Assembly: GCA_934230115.1 (NCBI GenBank)
Contig: CAKQEI010000072.1
Span: 1-11,321 of the forward strand
Reading direction: 5' to 3'
Source of the DNA: an uncultured Prevotella sp.
Lineage (GTDB): Bacteria > Bacteroidota > Bacteroidia > Bacteroidales > Bacteroidaceae
DNA: 11,321 bases
Each line of letters starts with the position of its first letter. Position 1 is the first letter of the stretch. Below, piece after piece: positions 1-6,049 of this stretch. A program made the position numbers and the translations under genes. A model generated the notes under the pieces. That model had not been told where the DNA came from. It saw only the letters and a list, made by a program, of their open reading frames with translations, and searched no databases.

Positions 1-692
1 TCCTTCAACCTGACTTGTGAATCATCATTGAAGGCTTCTTTTGTATAGTCGTTAAAACTTGAAGTGTCACTCAGAGGACGATAAGGAGGGTCAAAATAGA
101 ACAAAGTTTTACCTTGTGCATAGAGCAAAGTGTTCTCAAAATCACCCTCTAAGATTTCCACTCGTTTCAATAACTCACTATCTGCCCTAAGTGTATCTTC
201 ATCACAAATCTGTGGTTGCATATACTTTCCGCAAGGAACATTAAACAAGCCTTTCTTGTTTACACGATATAAACCGTTGAAGCAAGTGCGATTAAGAAAG
301 AAGAACTTTGCCGTATTCTCTATAGGGTCAAGGTTCTTCTCATTGTAGCGTTGGCGTACTGCCATAAACATCTCACGTTTTGCTTCCATATCTTGCAAAG
401 CGTAATATTGGGCTTGAATATCCTGCAATGAAGGAATCAACTCTTCCACATTGTCACGTACAGTTCTATAACATGTAACCAAATCGCTGTTAATGTCGTT
501 GATTACAGCACGTTTGATATTTGGATGCTGTTGAAGCATGTAGAACAACATAGCTCCACCACCAACAAATGGCTCTATGTATGTCGCATCATCCCAATTA
601 TCAAAGTCAGCTGGGAGTTTTGCTTCCAGTTGTTCAATGAGTTGTCCTTTACCGCCAACCCATTTGATGAATGGTTTTGCTTTTGTATTCAT
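1..692 (-). CDS. Dam-type DNA N6-adenine methyltransferase (3' end outside window)
   Basis: This is an S-adenosylmethionine-dependent DNA adenine methyltransferase of the Dam/DpnII (D12 class) family, acting on chromosomal or invading DNA in the cytoplasm. The 230 visible codons are uninterrupted from ATG at 692-690. Family motifs appear in order: FIKWVGGKGQ (residues 8-17, AdoMet binding), EPFVGGGA (40-47, motif I), FFLNRTCFNGLYRVN (about 130-144, typical of Dam enzymes) and the catalytic DPPY (201-204). Members usually have about 270-290 residues, so some 40-60 C-terminal residues are missing at the window edge; this is truncation by the window, not visible decay. A purine-rich AAAAAAGGA precedes the start. 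The HTH gene ends 28 bases upstream on the same strand, so the two are probably co-transcribed. GATC is the usual target in this family but cannot be proved here. The context fits an R-M methylase or a solitary mobile methylase. Confidence 0.93.
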   Translation of the reverse strand, partial: MNTKAKPFIKWVGGKGQLIEQLEAKLPADFDNWDDATYIEPFVGGGAMLFYMLQQHPNIKRAVINDINSDLVTCYRTVRDNVEELIPSLQDIQAQYYALQDMEAKREMFMAVRQRYNEKNLDPIENTAKFFFLNRTCFNGLYRVNKKGLFNVPCGKYMQPQICDEDTLRADSELLKRVEILEGDFENTLLYAQGKTLFYFDPPYRPLSDTSSFNDYTKEAFNDDSQVRLK

Positions 693-720
693 TATTAATC
701 CTTTTTTGAACTAATGATTG

Positions 721-939
721 TCAATCATCACTGTTAGTACCTTTTGTTTTATTGATAAGCTGACGAACATCAACGTCCAATAGAGTAGCTACCTTAGTCA
801 ATGTTACTAAATCTGGTTGTGAGGTATTGGTACACCATTTTGAGATTGTTGCTGGATCTTTCCCTAATTGCTCGGACAACCATTTGCTTGTCCGCTTCTT
901 CTCTACCAACACGACTTTTATGCGATTTATATCTTTCAG
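721..939 (-). CDS. Small Xre/Cro-type HTH regulator with probable non-ATG start
   Basis: This 72-residue protein is mostly one helix-turn-helix domain: WLSEQLG, then PATISKWCT as the likely recognition helix, then a third helix ending LDVDVRQLI. It probably binds DNA and regulates itself and the methylase gene downstream. The choice of start is unusual. The frame has no ATG; the first ordinary alternative is GTG at 912, which would cut off KDINRIKVV, a stretch I remember as conserved at the N terminus of Bacteroidales homologues. The residue where those homologues carry Met is encoded by CTG at 939-937, and an in-frame TAA lies at 945-943. I therefore start at 939. The leader from the promoter at 967-974 would then be about 25 bases. 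If CTG is not used, translation would begin at GTG 912 (63 residues). The HTH call is firm and the start is not. Confidence 0.8.
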   Translation of the reverse strand: MKDINRIKVVLVEKKRTSKWLSEQLGKDPATISKWCTNTSQPDLVTLTKVATLLDVDVRQLINKTKGTNSDD

Positions 940-966
940 CGTTTATCTTTATTATTGCGTTCAGCG

Positions 967-974
967 CAAAGATA
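967..974 (-). promoter_or_regulatory. Probable promoter (-7 element) of the HTH-methylase operon
   Basis: TATCTTTG on the minus strand matches the Bacteroidetes -7 consensus TAnnTTTG exactly. No clear TTTG is visible at the -33 position. It would start transcription near position 963, about 25 bases before the proposed CTG start. The transcript begins with two similar stretches, CGCTGAACGC and AACGCTGAAA, which could be an operator for the HTH protein; that is inference. Confidence 0.55.
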
Positions 975-1060
975 ATGGAATATTTTTAAAATCAGATTAT
1001 TTTTGTTGCACTTTTATTATTATTTAGCATATCAGTCGGAGGAAAATAAAAATTAAATTG

Positions 1061-1068
1061 TATCTTTG
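1061..1068 (+). promoter_or_regulatory. Possible divergent promoter (-7 element), no recognised gene downstream
   Basis: TATCTTTG followed by CA matches the Bacteroidetes -7 element on the plus strand, facing away from the HTH-methylase operon. No -33 TTTG is seen. The only reading frame just downstream is a 17-codon one (ATG 1105 to TAA 1156-1158, starting MHNAEFRTIAK). It could be a leader peptide, the stump of a lost gene, or chance. Confidence 0.35.
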
Positions 1069-1277
1069 CATCAAGAAATAAAGAGTTGTTTGACAAGCAT
1101 ACTTATGCACAATGCAGAATTTAGAACTATTGCCAAATCATTACCCCTATTGAGGTAAGAAACTCATAAATCGCTCATTTTAAGCTATTTTATATAAATT
1201 AGCGGATTTTATACGAAAAATAAAAGTTTTTCTTAATTTTACAAAGAAAAGATAGCAGAATATGTACTCTTCTTCAC
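1069..1277. other. AT-rich intergenic stretch without a recognised gene
   Basis: Between the divergent promoter and the end of the GH89 remnant the sequence is strongly AT-rich. Apart from the 17-codon frame at 1105-1158 I see no coding signal, RNA gene or clear repeat. It marks the junction between the methylase cassette and the decayed glycan gene. Confidence 0.5.
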
Positions 1278-1613
1278 TAACCCATATTGGGATACAAATA
1301 TGGATAAATACGCTTGAACACCTCTGGGATAAATCCAGGACATATAGGCTTCATGCCAAGCTCTTCATACGTTTCAATATCTTGTGTTGCAACGCTATTT
1401 GCTGGCGATGCCAGTCTTCGTTAAGACGACCGTCAATGCTACTCACACAAGTTGTCCCTTATTCGCTTTCAACACAAAAGACACGGGCAAATCCGATTTC
1501 CCCGTAACACGTTCTATGACTTTGCGGATTTCATCCAAAGCCTTCTTCTGACCCCAAACGGCTTGCAAGGAAAAGACCAACAGACAAATACTGAATAATA
1601 AGATTCTTTTCAT
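1278..1613 (-). pseudogene. Decayed 5' fragment of a GH89 alpha-N-acetylglucosaminidase (NAGLU-type) gene
   Basis: An intact gene would encode a secreted enzyme removing terminal alpha-linked N-acetylglucosamine. The remnant starts at ATG 1613 with a signal peptide (MKRILLFSICLLVFSLQA) and an N-terminal GH89-like stretch (LDEIRKVIERVTGK, then LPVSFVL), and stops at TGA 1445-1443 after 56 codons. Past that stop another frame reads EDWHRQQIALQHKILKRMKS. After a one-base shift (AGCTTGGCATG, where AGCTTGGGCATG would keep the frame) it continues as GMKPICPGFIPEVFKRIYP, ending at TAG 1280-1278. These match successive parts of the NAGLU N-terminal and early catalytic domains, with roughly 150 residues missing between them and the rest of the roughly 700-residue enzyme absent. 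The gene lies 79 bases downstream of the GH-D-like hydrolase on the same strand, so it was probably its operon partner. The family call rests on remembered motifs (LQHKILKRM, GMKP, FKRIYP). Confidence 0.8.
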
Positions 1614-1639
1614 TGTTTTAGTAATAGATAAACAATACA

Positions 1640-1669
1640 GGGACTATAGCTTCACAAGGCCATAGTCCC
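1640..1669 (-). terminator. Hairpin after the GH-D-like hydrolase gene
   Basis: GGGACTAT and ATAGTCCC form a perfect 8-base stem around a 14-base loop, 23 bases beyond the hydrolase stop codon. On the minus strand it is followed by TGTATTGTTTATC, which is U-rich but not a clean U-run. It may be a weak terminator or an attenuator between the hydrolase and the GH89 remnant. Confidence 0.5.
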
Positions 1670-1692
1670 CACATTATTATATATAGTAGATT

Positions 1693-3918
1693 TTACTTGT
1701 TTGCTTCTCCGAAATCGAAGTTGCCCTTGTCAACACCCTCGAATACAAACACCGACGACTTTGGCATGGAAATGGTTATCTCCTTGTCGATGTCCACAGC
1801 CTTGCCTACGGGCAGACCGCTTAAGCCACACTTGCCTATGCGCTGGTCGGCGAACGAGCTGCGCAATGTTATGGATGTCTTGATGTAAGCAGGAATGTCG
1901 AACACCTTGCGCAGGGTGGTTGTGAGAGTCTGTGCCGCAACGTCAGGATTGCGCAATGTCAATGTGGTCTTCTTGCCGTTCCATGCTGCCCAGCCATAGA
2001 TGTTGGCTTTCTTGCCATCCCAAGGATTGCCGCCTACCCAGTGGATATCGGGCAGAACGTCGGCGTTGCGCTGTTGCCAGTCCATACCGTCGGCAAGCTG
2101 CTTCCACAATGTGCCCTTCTTGCCCTTGTTGTTCTTTATCTCGTCGAGAAGCTTGTAGTCGGTGTAAAGCTCCACCATTGACGAGCCACAGCCGAAGGCG
2201 CAACGCATCTCACGCACAATGCCATCGTAGTCCATTGTCTTTGAAACGTCTCCGAAGCGTGTCAGAATCACACCGTGAGTCATGAGTGTGTTGATAGGAC
2301 ATATCGGCGAACGGTCGACAAAGTTCTGGTGAACAAGACGGTCGCGATAAGTAATCCACTGCTCGCGGTCGTCGCCAACTCCTATCTTGCCGAAGTCACC
2401 CTCCTGACGCCACACAGCATCGCTCACATGGAACCAGAATGGTGAGGCCCATGTGCCTACCGTTGTGTTATAGAAGATGTCCTTGCGCTTCTTGCGCACG
2501 TCGTTCTCGATGCTGATGATTGCCTCGCAGTTTTCAATACCTGCGTCGGTCATGTCGGGACCTACGGCAGAGAACTGAGCACTAATGCCGTCGTACTTGA
2601 AGAAACGGAAGTCGTACTTGTCGATCATGTCGCTTGAGCACTTCACGAAATAGTCGTAGTAGGCAGGATTGCTGAGCTGCATGCCTCCACGTCCGCGCCA
2701 ATAGCCACGGCGATACTCACCGCTCGCTCCGTATCCACCCACTGGTCCGAGCCATGCTCCTATGCCCACGCCCATCTCACGTGCCATGCGGTCAACGTTC
2801 TTGAAGCCTTCGGGGAAGTTGGGGTTGAATGTCCATGTGCCGTAAGCGTCCCATCCGTCGTCGAATACGAACGCCACTGGAGCCTTGCCATACACGTCGT
2901 AGAACTTCTTCTTCCAGTTTGCCACCACGTCCTCACACTGTGTGGCTGTCATGTTCTCCGAATAGTCGCCCTTGAGATTCTGCTTGTCCTCAGCGTCATA
3001 CTTGCCACGGTTGCCGGGAGCATTGTTGCGGTCGATGTTCAGCTCATACCATGAGTTGTATATGGTCATAGGATGCCATGCTGCTGCACGCTCGCGCTCA
3101 CTATAGGCAAGGAAGGAGCGGCGTGGCTGTCCCTCGGCCACAAGTCCCACAACGCTGCTTACATTCCATGTCTTGCCTGCCTTCAGCGTAGTGTGGCGCA
3201 CCCAGTTGCCCTCCATTGGCACGATGTCACGGTTGTTAATCGTGGCAATGTCGGCAGCGTCCACATTATTGGTGTTGACGCCCATAGGAGTCTCAAGGCC
3301 CGCAAAAATCTTGTCGCTGAGAAGCACGGCACCACGGGTATTGCCTACAACAACCGGAGCTGATTTTGCCTTGCGGTTGTCAACGGCATAAACCATCGGC
3401 TTTATGTGGTCCATAGCCACATCCTTGGCAGAGGTGATGCTCATTTCCGTGCGCAGATAGTGAGAGCCGTCACGCAACACCGCACGCCATTCAATGCGCA
3501 TGTCGCCACGTGTAAACACGGCTTTAATTCCCTTTCCTGCAAAACGCTCCGATCCCTTGGCAGCCTTTGCGTCGGCTGTGTAGGTCTCACTCGTCACGTT
3601 TTCGAGCTTCATGTCCAACGAGGTAAACTCTGTGCAGTCGGCAAGACGCACACGGAAGAGAACGTCCGAAGGGAGCAAGTCCATTTCCGGGCATCCGTCG
3701 AAACGCAATACGCCATTATTTACCGAATATGATACATGGAGCAGATCGTTTCCAAGGACATACTTGTTAGCACTGGCTTCCAATTTTGCCATTCCTGCCT
3801 GCTTTGCCTGTGGGAACACCACTCTTTGAGCATTAGCAGACATTGGCAGACCACCAATAAGACATCCCAATGCCGCAGAGCACAAGATGCCTGTATATTT
3901 TTTGTTCATTCTTTTCAT
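1693..3918 (-). CDS. Secreted glycoside hydrolase, clan GH-D-like (GH27/GH36-related, alpha-galactosidase-like)
   Basis: This 741-residue enzyme probably hydrolyses alpha-linked galactose or N-acetylgalactosamine in the periplasm or at the cell surface. Residues 1-30 are a signal peptide ending SANA, with QRV beginning the mature protein. Residues about 40-270 look like an N-terminal beta-sandwich, about 280-600 a TIM barrel, and about 635-730 a C-terminal beta domain. Clan-D-like features are FVFDDGWD (350-357), GAWLGP (387-392), KYDG (441-444; D443 candidate nucleophile) and RQEGD (504-508), an RxxxD motif whose D508 would be the acid/base. Overall similarity to characterised GH36 or GH27 enzymes seems low, so substrate and exact family are open. 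I use ATG 3918; ATG 3909 (Met4) would also leave a workable signal peptide. Its own promoter appears to lie near 4053-4060. It shares strand with susCD and the GH89 remnant, as expected in a utilisation locus. Confidence 0.8.
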   Translation of the reverse strand: MKRMNKKYTGILCSAALGCLIGGLPMSANAQRVVFPQAKQAGMAKLEASANKYVLGNDLLHVSYSVNNGVLRFDGCPEMDLLPSDVLFRVRLADCTEFTSLDMKLENVTSETYTADAKAAKGSERFAGKGIKAVFTRGDMRIEWRAVLRDGSHYLRTEMSITSAKDVAMDHIKPMVYAVDNRKAKSAPVVVGNTRGAVLLSDKIFAGLETPMGVNTNNVDAADIATINNRDIVPMEGNWVRHTTLKAGKTWNVSSVVGLVAEGQPRRSFLAYSERERAAAWHPMTIYNSWYELNIDRNNAPGNRGKYDAEDKQNLKGDYSENMTATQCEDVVANWKKKFYDVYGKAPVAFVFDDGWDAYGTWTFNPNFPEGFKNVDRMAREMGVGIGAWLGPVGGYGASGEYRRGYWRGRGGMQLSNPAYYDYFVKCSSDMIDKYDFRFFKYDGISAQFSAVGPDMTDAGIENCEAIISIENDVRKKRKDIFYNTTVGTWASPFWFHVSDAVWRQEGDFGKIGVGDDREQWITYRDRLVHQNFVDRSPICPINTLMTHGVILTRFGDVSKTMDYDGIVREMRCAFGCGSSMVELYTDYKLLDEIKNNKGKKGTLWKQLADGMDWQQRNADVLPDIHWVGGNPWDGKKANIYGWAAWNGKKTTLTLRNPDVAAQTLTTTLRKVFDIPAYIKTSITLRSSFADQRIGKCGLSGLPVGKAVDIDKEITISMPKSSVFVFEGVDKGNFDFGEANK

Positions 3919-4052
3919 CTCTATGTGAAGTTGTTGTTTTTATTGTTTGAAGTTTTGAGCAATAGAAATAATGAAAAGACTATCATATAGCAGAAGTCCA
4001 TATTCCTGAGATTCTTGGGACCTACTTATGATTACCTTTAAAATTTCGGGTG

Positions 4053-4060
4053 TAAAGTTA
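4053..4060 (-). promoter_or_regulatory. Probable -7 element for the GH-D-like hydrolase gene
   Basis: TAACTTTA on the minus strand (context ATATGTAACTTTACACC) matches TAnnTTTG at seven of eight positions. The -33 region is only T-rich. It implies a leader of about 130 bases before the ATG at 3918, in an otherwise gene-free stretch (3919-4160). Confidence 0.4.
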
Positions 4061-4160
4061 CATATTTTATTTGAGAGAAAAGAAACTTTCAATCAAAAAC
4101 AGAAATGCAGATTGATTGAAAAAAAACAATGCGGCGGTCAATATATCGAAATCAATTTGA

Positions 4161-4191
4161 AAATGACCATTTGACAATGGCTTTTTGACAA
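4161..4191 (+). repeat. Left 31-base inverted repeat of the island
   Basis: This arm contains three related units: TGACCAT, TTGACAAT and TTGACAA. It matches the reverse complement of 6090-6120 at 26 of 31 positions, with the mismatches at arm positions 8, 11 and 21-23. Confidence 0.6.
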
Positions 4192-4224
4192 TCTGGCCGT
4201 AACTTATGAGTTGCGTGATTATTC

Positions 4225-4334
4225 CCTGCCGAGAGATTTTTTACTGCCTGCCGAGAGGATTTTTACTGCCTGCCGAGAGAATTTTTACTCCCTGCCGAGA
4301 GAAATATTTTTTCCTGCCGAGAGAGTTAAAAAAG
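4225..4334 (+). repeat. Five tandem 22-base repeats (CCTGCCGAGAG plus T-rich half)
   Basis: CCTGCCGAGAG starts at 4225, 4247, 4269, 4291 and 4313, an exact period of 22. The second half of each unit is T-rich and more variable (such as ATTTTTTACTG). The period is not a multiple of three, so translation of the block is not meaningful. There are no distinct spacers, so this is not a CRISPR array. Function unknown. Confidence 0.85.
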
Positions 4335-4393
4335 ACAGGGCTCATCCGATATTTGGAGTGATTTATATACAGGGGGATATCAGTAGACAGCTC

Positions 4394-4660
4394 GCCCCGA
4401 AGGGGCAACTCTCCACAGCCCAGGGCACCGCCCTGGGTATAAGGAAGTTACGAACCATGCGCCCTGTAAGGGCAGCTCTAACGTTCCTTTGTTTTTTTAC
4501 AGTTGCCCTTACAGGGCGCGTTGGTTGTTTATATCCGTTTACCCAGGGCGATGCCCTGGGCTATGGATGACATTGGGCTTTCAGCCCGTACAGGCTATGG
4601 AAGATATTGGGCTTTCTTGCTTAGGCAAGCGGCAAAGCCGAGCGCAGCCCGTCAGCCCCA
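4394..4660. repeat. Cluster of G+C-rich palindromes (REP-like)
   Basis: At least six short palindromes follow one another: GCCCCGAAGGGGC (4394-4406), CCCAGGGC-ACC-GCCCTGGG (4419-4437), GCCCTGTAAGGGC (4461-4473), GCCCTTACAGGGC (4505-4517), CCCAGGGC-GAT-GCCCTGGG (4542-4560) and GGGCTTTCAGCCC (4575-4587), then CTTGCTTAGGCAAG (4616-4629). The middle four are arranged as a larger inverted repeat: the 16 bases 4459-4474 are perfectly complementary to 4504-4519, flanked by the two CCCAGGGC palindromes. Similar blocks are common between genes in Bacteroidetes and resemble REP elements moved by Y1-type (IS200-like) transposases; that link is recall and inference. The reading frames across it are artefacts of the palindromes. 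Confidence 0.75.
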
Positions 4661-4678
4661 TTTTGTATTACATCTACC

Positions 4679-4780
4679 ACTCCATATTCCGCATGAAACT
4701 AAAAAATCTATCACTCCATATTCCGCATGAAACTAAAAAAACTACAACTCCATATTCCGTATGAAACTAAAAAAACTCAA
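4679..4780 (+). repeat. Three tandem 34-base repeats
   Basis: Units start at 4679, 4713 and 4747, each beginning ACTCCATATTCCG(C/T)ATGAA and ending in an A-rich tail. The period is exactly 34 and the first 28 bases are nearly identical among the copies. There are no unique spacers, so it is not a CRISPR array. Function unknown. The stretch from 4781 to 5034 beyond it holds nothing I can recognise. Confidence 0.85.
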
Positions 4781-5034
4781 CAATTCCAATTTATTGCGAT
4801 TTCATGTAATCTTTGCAGATATTTTCGACCAAAACCAATACATTTCATTGATGCTTCCACGCTAATCTCCACATGCTTTTTCCGCCAATAGGGAGAGCAA
4901 AACCACTATTTCCTGCTATATAAACTCTTAATTTTGGCATTTTTCAGGCTGTTTTTTCCTTTTATTTGGAATTTTTCACCAAAGACCAAACACACCTAAG
5001 CCATTGATTTTTAGCCATTTAGAGAAAGAACGGA

Positions 5035-5197
5035 TTGTTCCTGTTCCAATTGTTCCAGTTGTTCCAATAACGTTTTCTAAAGTGCAGATTCCCATATTTC
5101 TATATATAACTTATTAATAATCAATTATTTACAAAGCCTTTTAAAGCAACATTGCATGTAAGCAACCTATTTGGAACAACTGGAACAACTGGAACAT
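5035..5197. repeat. Inverted-repeat module A: GTTCC 9-base units flanking an AT-rich core
   Basis: The left arm 5042-5067 and right arm 5171-5196 are complementary at 25 of 26 positions. Each arm is built of 9-base units with GTTCC at its core (GTTCC at 5043, 5052 and 5061; GGAAC at 5173, 5182 and 5191), and an extra GTTCC lies at 5037. The arms enclose about 103 AT-rich bases, including the core at 5100-5125 that recurs in module B. Iterated units beside an AT-rich core resemble a replication-origin or protein-binding array; as single-stranded DNA or RNA the arms would make a long hairpin. No gene is supported here. Confidence 0.8.
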
Positions 5198-5225
5198 ATA
5201 AACGATGAAAAAGAAAAGCACGAAT

Positions 5226-5404
5226 CTTCCACTTCCAGTTCTTCCAATTAATTTTAAGAGGGTATCAGCTTCCTTGCTTCTTTTATATATTTATACATAA
5301 CTATATATAATTAATTAATAATCAATAAGTTATAAGGATAAAAGAAGAGAATCCCGCAAAACATACCATCCTTTTTTTAATTGGAAGAACTGGAATATTG
5401 GAAG
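5226..5404. repeat. Inverted-repeat module B: CTTCC units flanking a related AT-rich core
   Basis: Bases 5233-5251 (TTCCAGTTCTTCCAATTAA) are perfectly complementary to 5377-5395, a 19-base inverted repeat, with further CTTCCA units outside each arm (5226-5231 and 5399-5404). The loop of about 125 bases contains 5301-5326, which matches 5100-5125 of module A at 24 of 26 positions. Module B is therefore a diverged tandem relative of module A. Its units read CTTCC where module A has GTTCC, and the change occurs in both arms. A 31-codon frame (5205-5300, starting MKKKSTNLPLPVLP) runs through the left arm but has no independent support. Confidence 0.8.
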
Positions 5405-5560
5405 ATTGCGCCAAAACGAAGCCACTCTACTAATCACTTTTGCCAATAAGACGGAGTTTGATTTGATTTCTTTTGATTAATCTGGATATTTTTTGAACAT
5501 ATTTCCATTCTCTTTACAGAAGCAAAGGGGGAAAATAATACGAATAAAAGTACTAAAATA

Positions 5561-5592
5561 TTTGGATAGTACTAATAAAAGTACTACTTTTG
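5561..5592 (+). promoter_or_regulatory. Promoter of the DUF5053-like gene with three AGTACT sites
   Basis: TTTG at 5561-5564 and TACTTTTG at 5585-5592, separated by 20 bases, fit both the -33 and -7 (TAnnTTTG) elements of Bacteroidetes promoters. Transcription would start near 5599, about 130 bases before the gene. The palindrome AGTACT occurs at 5549-5554, 5568-5573 and 5580-5585, each followed by A. One copy lies between the two elements and one overlaps the -7 element, so a repressor operator is plausible. Confidence 0.6.
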
Positions 5593-5668
5593 GCAACCGA
5601 ATTACGCTACTATGTAGAAAGGCTTTTTACCGAATGGCTGGACGGAGACGAGTAACGAAGAACAAAAA

Positions 5669-5692
5669 GAGGGTGCCGACTTCGGAACCCTC
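5669..5692 (+). promoter_or_regulatory. Leader hairpin just before the DUF5053-like ribosome binding region
   Basis: GAGGGT and ACCCTC enclose CCG-ACTT-CGG with one G/A mismatch, giving a stable hairpin that ends 34 bases before the ATG at 5727. AAAAGGAAATA follows it directly. It has no U-run, so it is more likely to affect translation or RNA stability than to terminate. Confidence 0.4.
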
Positions 5693-5726
5693 CTAAAAGG
5701 AAATATAACTTTTAATATATACGACT

Positions 5727-5984
5727 ATGGCAATAATGATTTTAAAACAGACACAAGCGGAGACAATGAAAGCGCAGTTATCCGATCTTTTAATCTCCAT
5801 TTCTTGGGCAGACTTGGCGAAGCGTTATTTTAACCGCTCCGGCTCTTGGCTTTATCATAAGTTGGACGGTATCGACGGCAACAAAAAGCCTACAGCCTTT
5901 ACAGACGAGGAGCGCGAACAGCTGCGCGGTGCTCTTGTTGACCTAAGTGACAGAATACGCCGAGCAGCTGACCGCATACAATAA
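5727..5984 (+). CDS. Small DUF5053-like protein, possible HTH
   Basis: This 85-residue protein has no signal peptide or membrane segment, so it is probably cytoplasmic. The central part SWADLAKRYFNRSGSWLYHK (26-45), followed by LDGIDG, resembles a helix-turn-helix in which a small domain holds a recognition helix. It is followed by FTDEEREQLRGAL and a basic helix ending SDRIRRAADRIQ. I recall this pattern (SWLYHKL-GIDG, then ALVDLSDRIRRAAD) from the Bacteroidales family DUF5053, whose function is unknown and whose members often sit in accessory regions. ATG 5727 follows an A-rich leader with AGGAAATATAAC about 20 bases upstream; ATG 5736 or 5769 are alternatives. It is the only plus-strand gene among minus-strand neighbours, with its own promoter and terminator, and lies just beyond the inverted-repeat modules. 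A role in controlling those modules is conjecture. Confidence 0.75.
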   Translation: MAIMILKQTQAETMKAQLSDLLISISWADLAKRYFNRSGSWLYHKLDGIDGNKKPTAFTDEEREQLRGALVDLSDRIRRAADRIQ

Positions 5985-6024
5985 AGCCCCGGCTTTGTAT
6001 ATTTAGCCGTATTTGAACACAAGC

Positions 6025-6042
6025 CGCCGCAGGGCTGCGGCG
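6025..6042 (+). other. Hairpin in the 3' region of the DUF5053-like gene
   Basis: CGCCGC-AGGGCT-GCGGCG is a perfect six-base G+C stem. A smaller palindrome, AAAGCCCCGGCTTT, begins right after the stop codon. Together with the terminator downstream, three hairpins lie within about 100 bases of the gene's end. Confidence 0.55.
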
Positions 6043-6049
6043 CACCATT

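Noticed and set aside
130..348. 72-residue plus-strand frame opposite the methyltransferase
   Set aside because: The minus strand carries a continuous, motif-complete methyltransferase frame here.
1262..1507. 81-residue plus-strand frame opposite the GH89 relic
   Set aside because: It is the antisense of recognisable GH89 segments and has no independent coding signal.
4211..4764. Overlapping plus-strand frames of 75-119 residues across the repeats and palindromes
   Set aside because: They follow the repeat and palindrome structure, overlap one another in different frames, and have no domain or ribosome binding site.
4225..4780. Tandem repeats as possible CRISPR arrays
   Set aside because: The 22-base and 34-base units are contiguous copies without unique spacers, and no cas gene is present.
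5493..5696. 67-residue plus-strand frame before the DUF5053-like gene
   Set aside because: It spans the promoter, AGTACT sites and leader hairpin and resembles no family; the regulatory reading explains the bases better.
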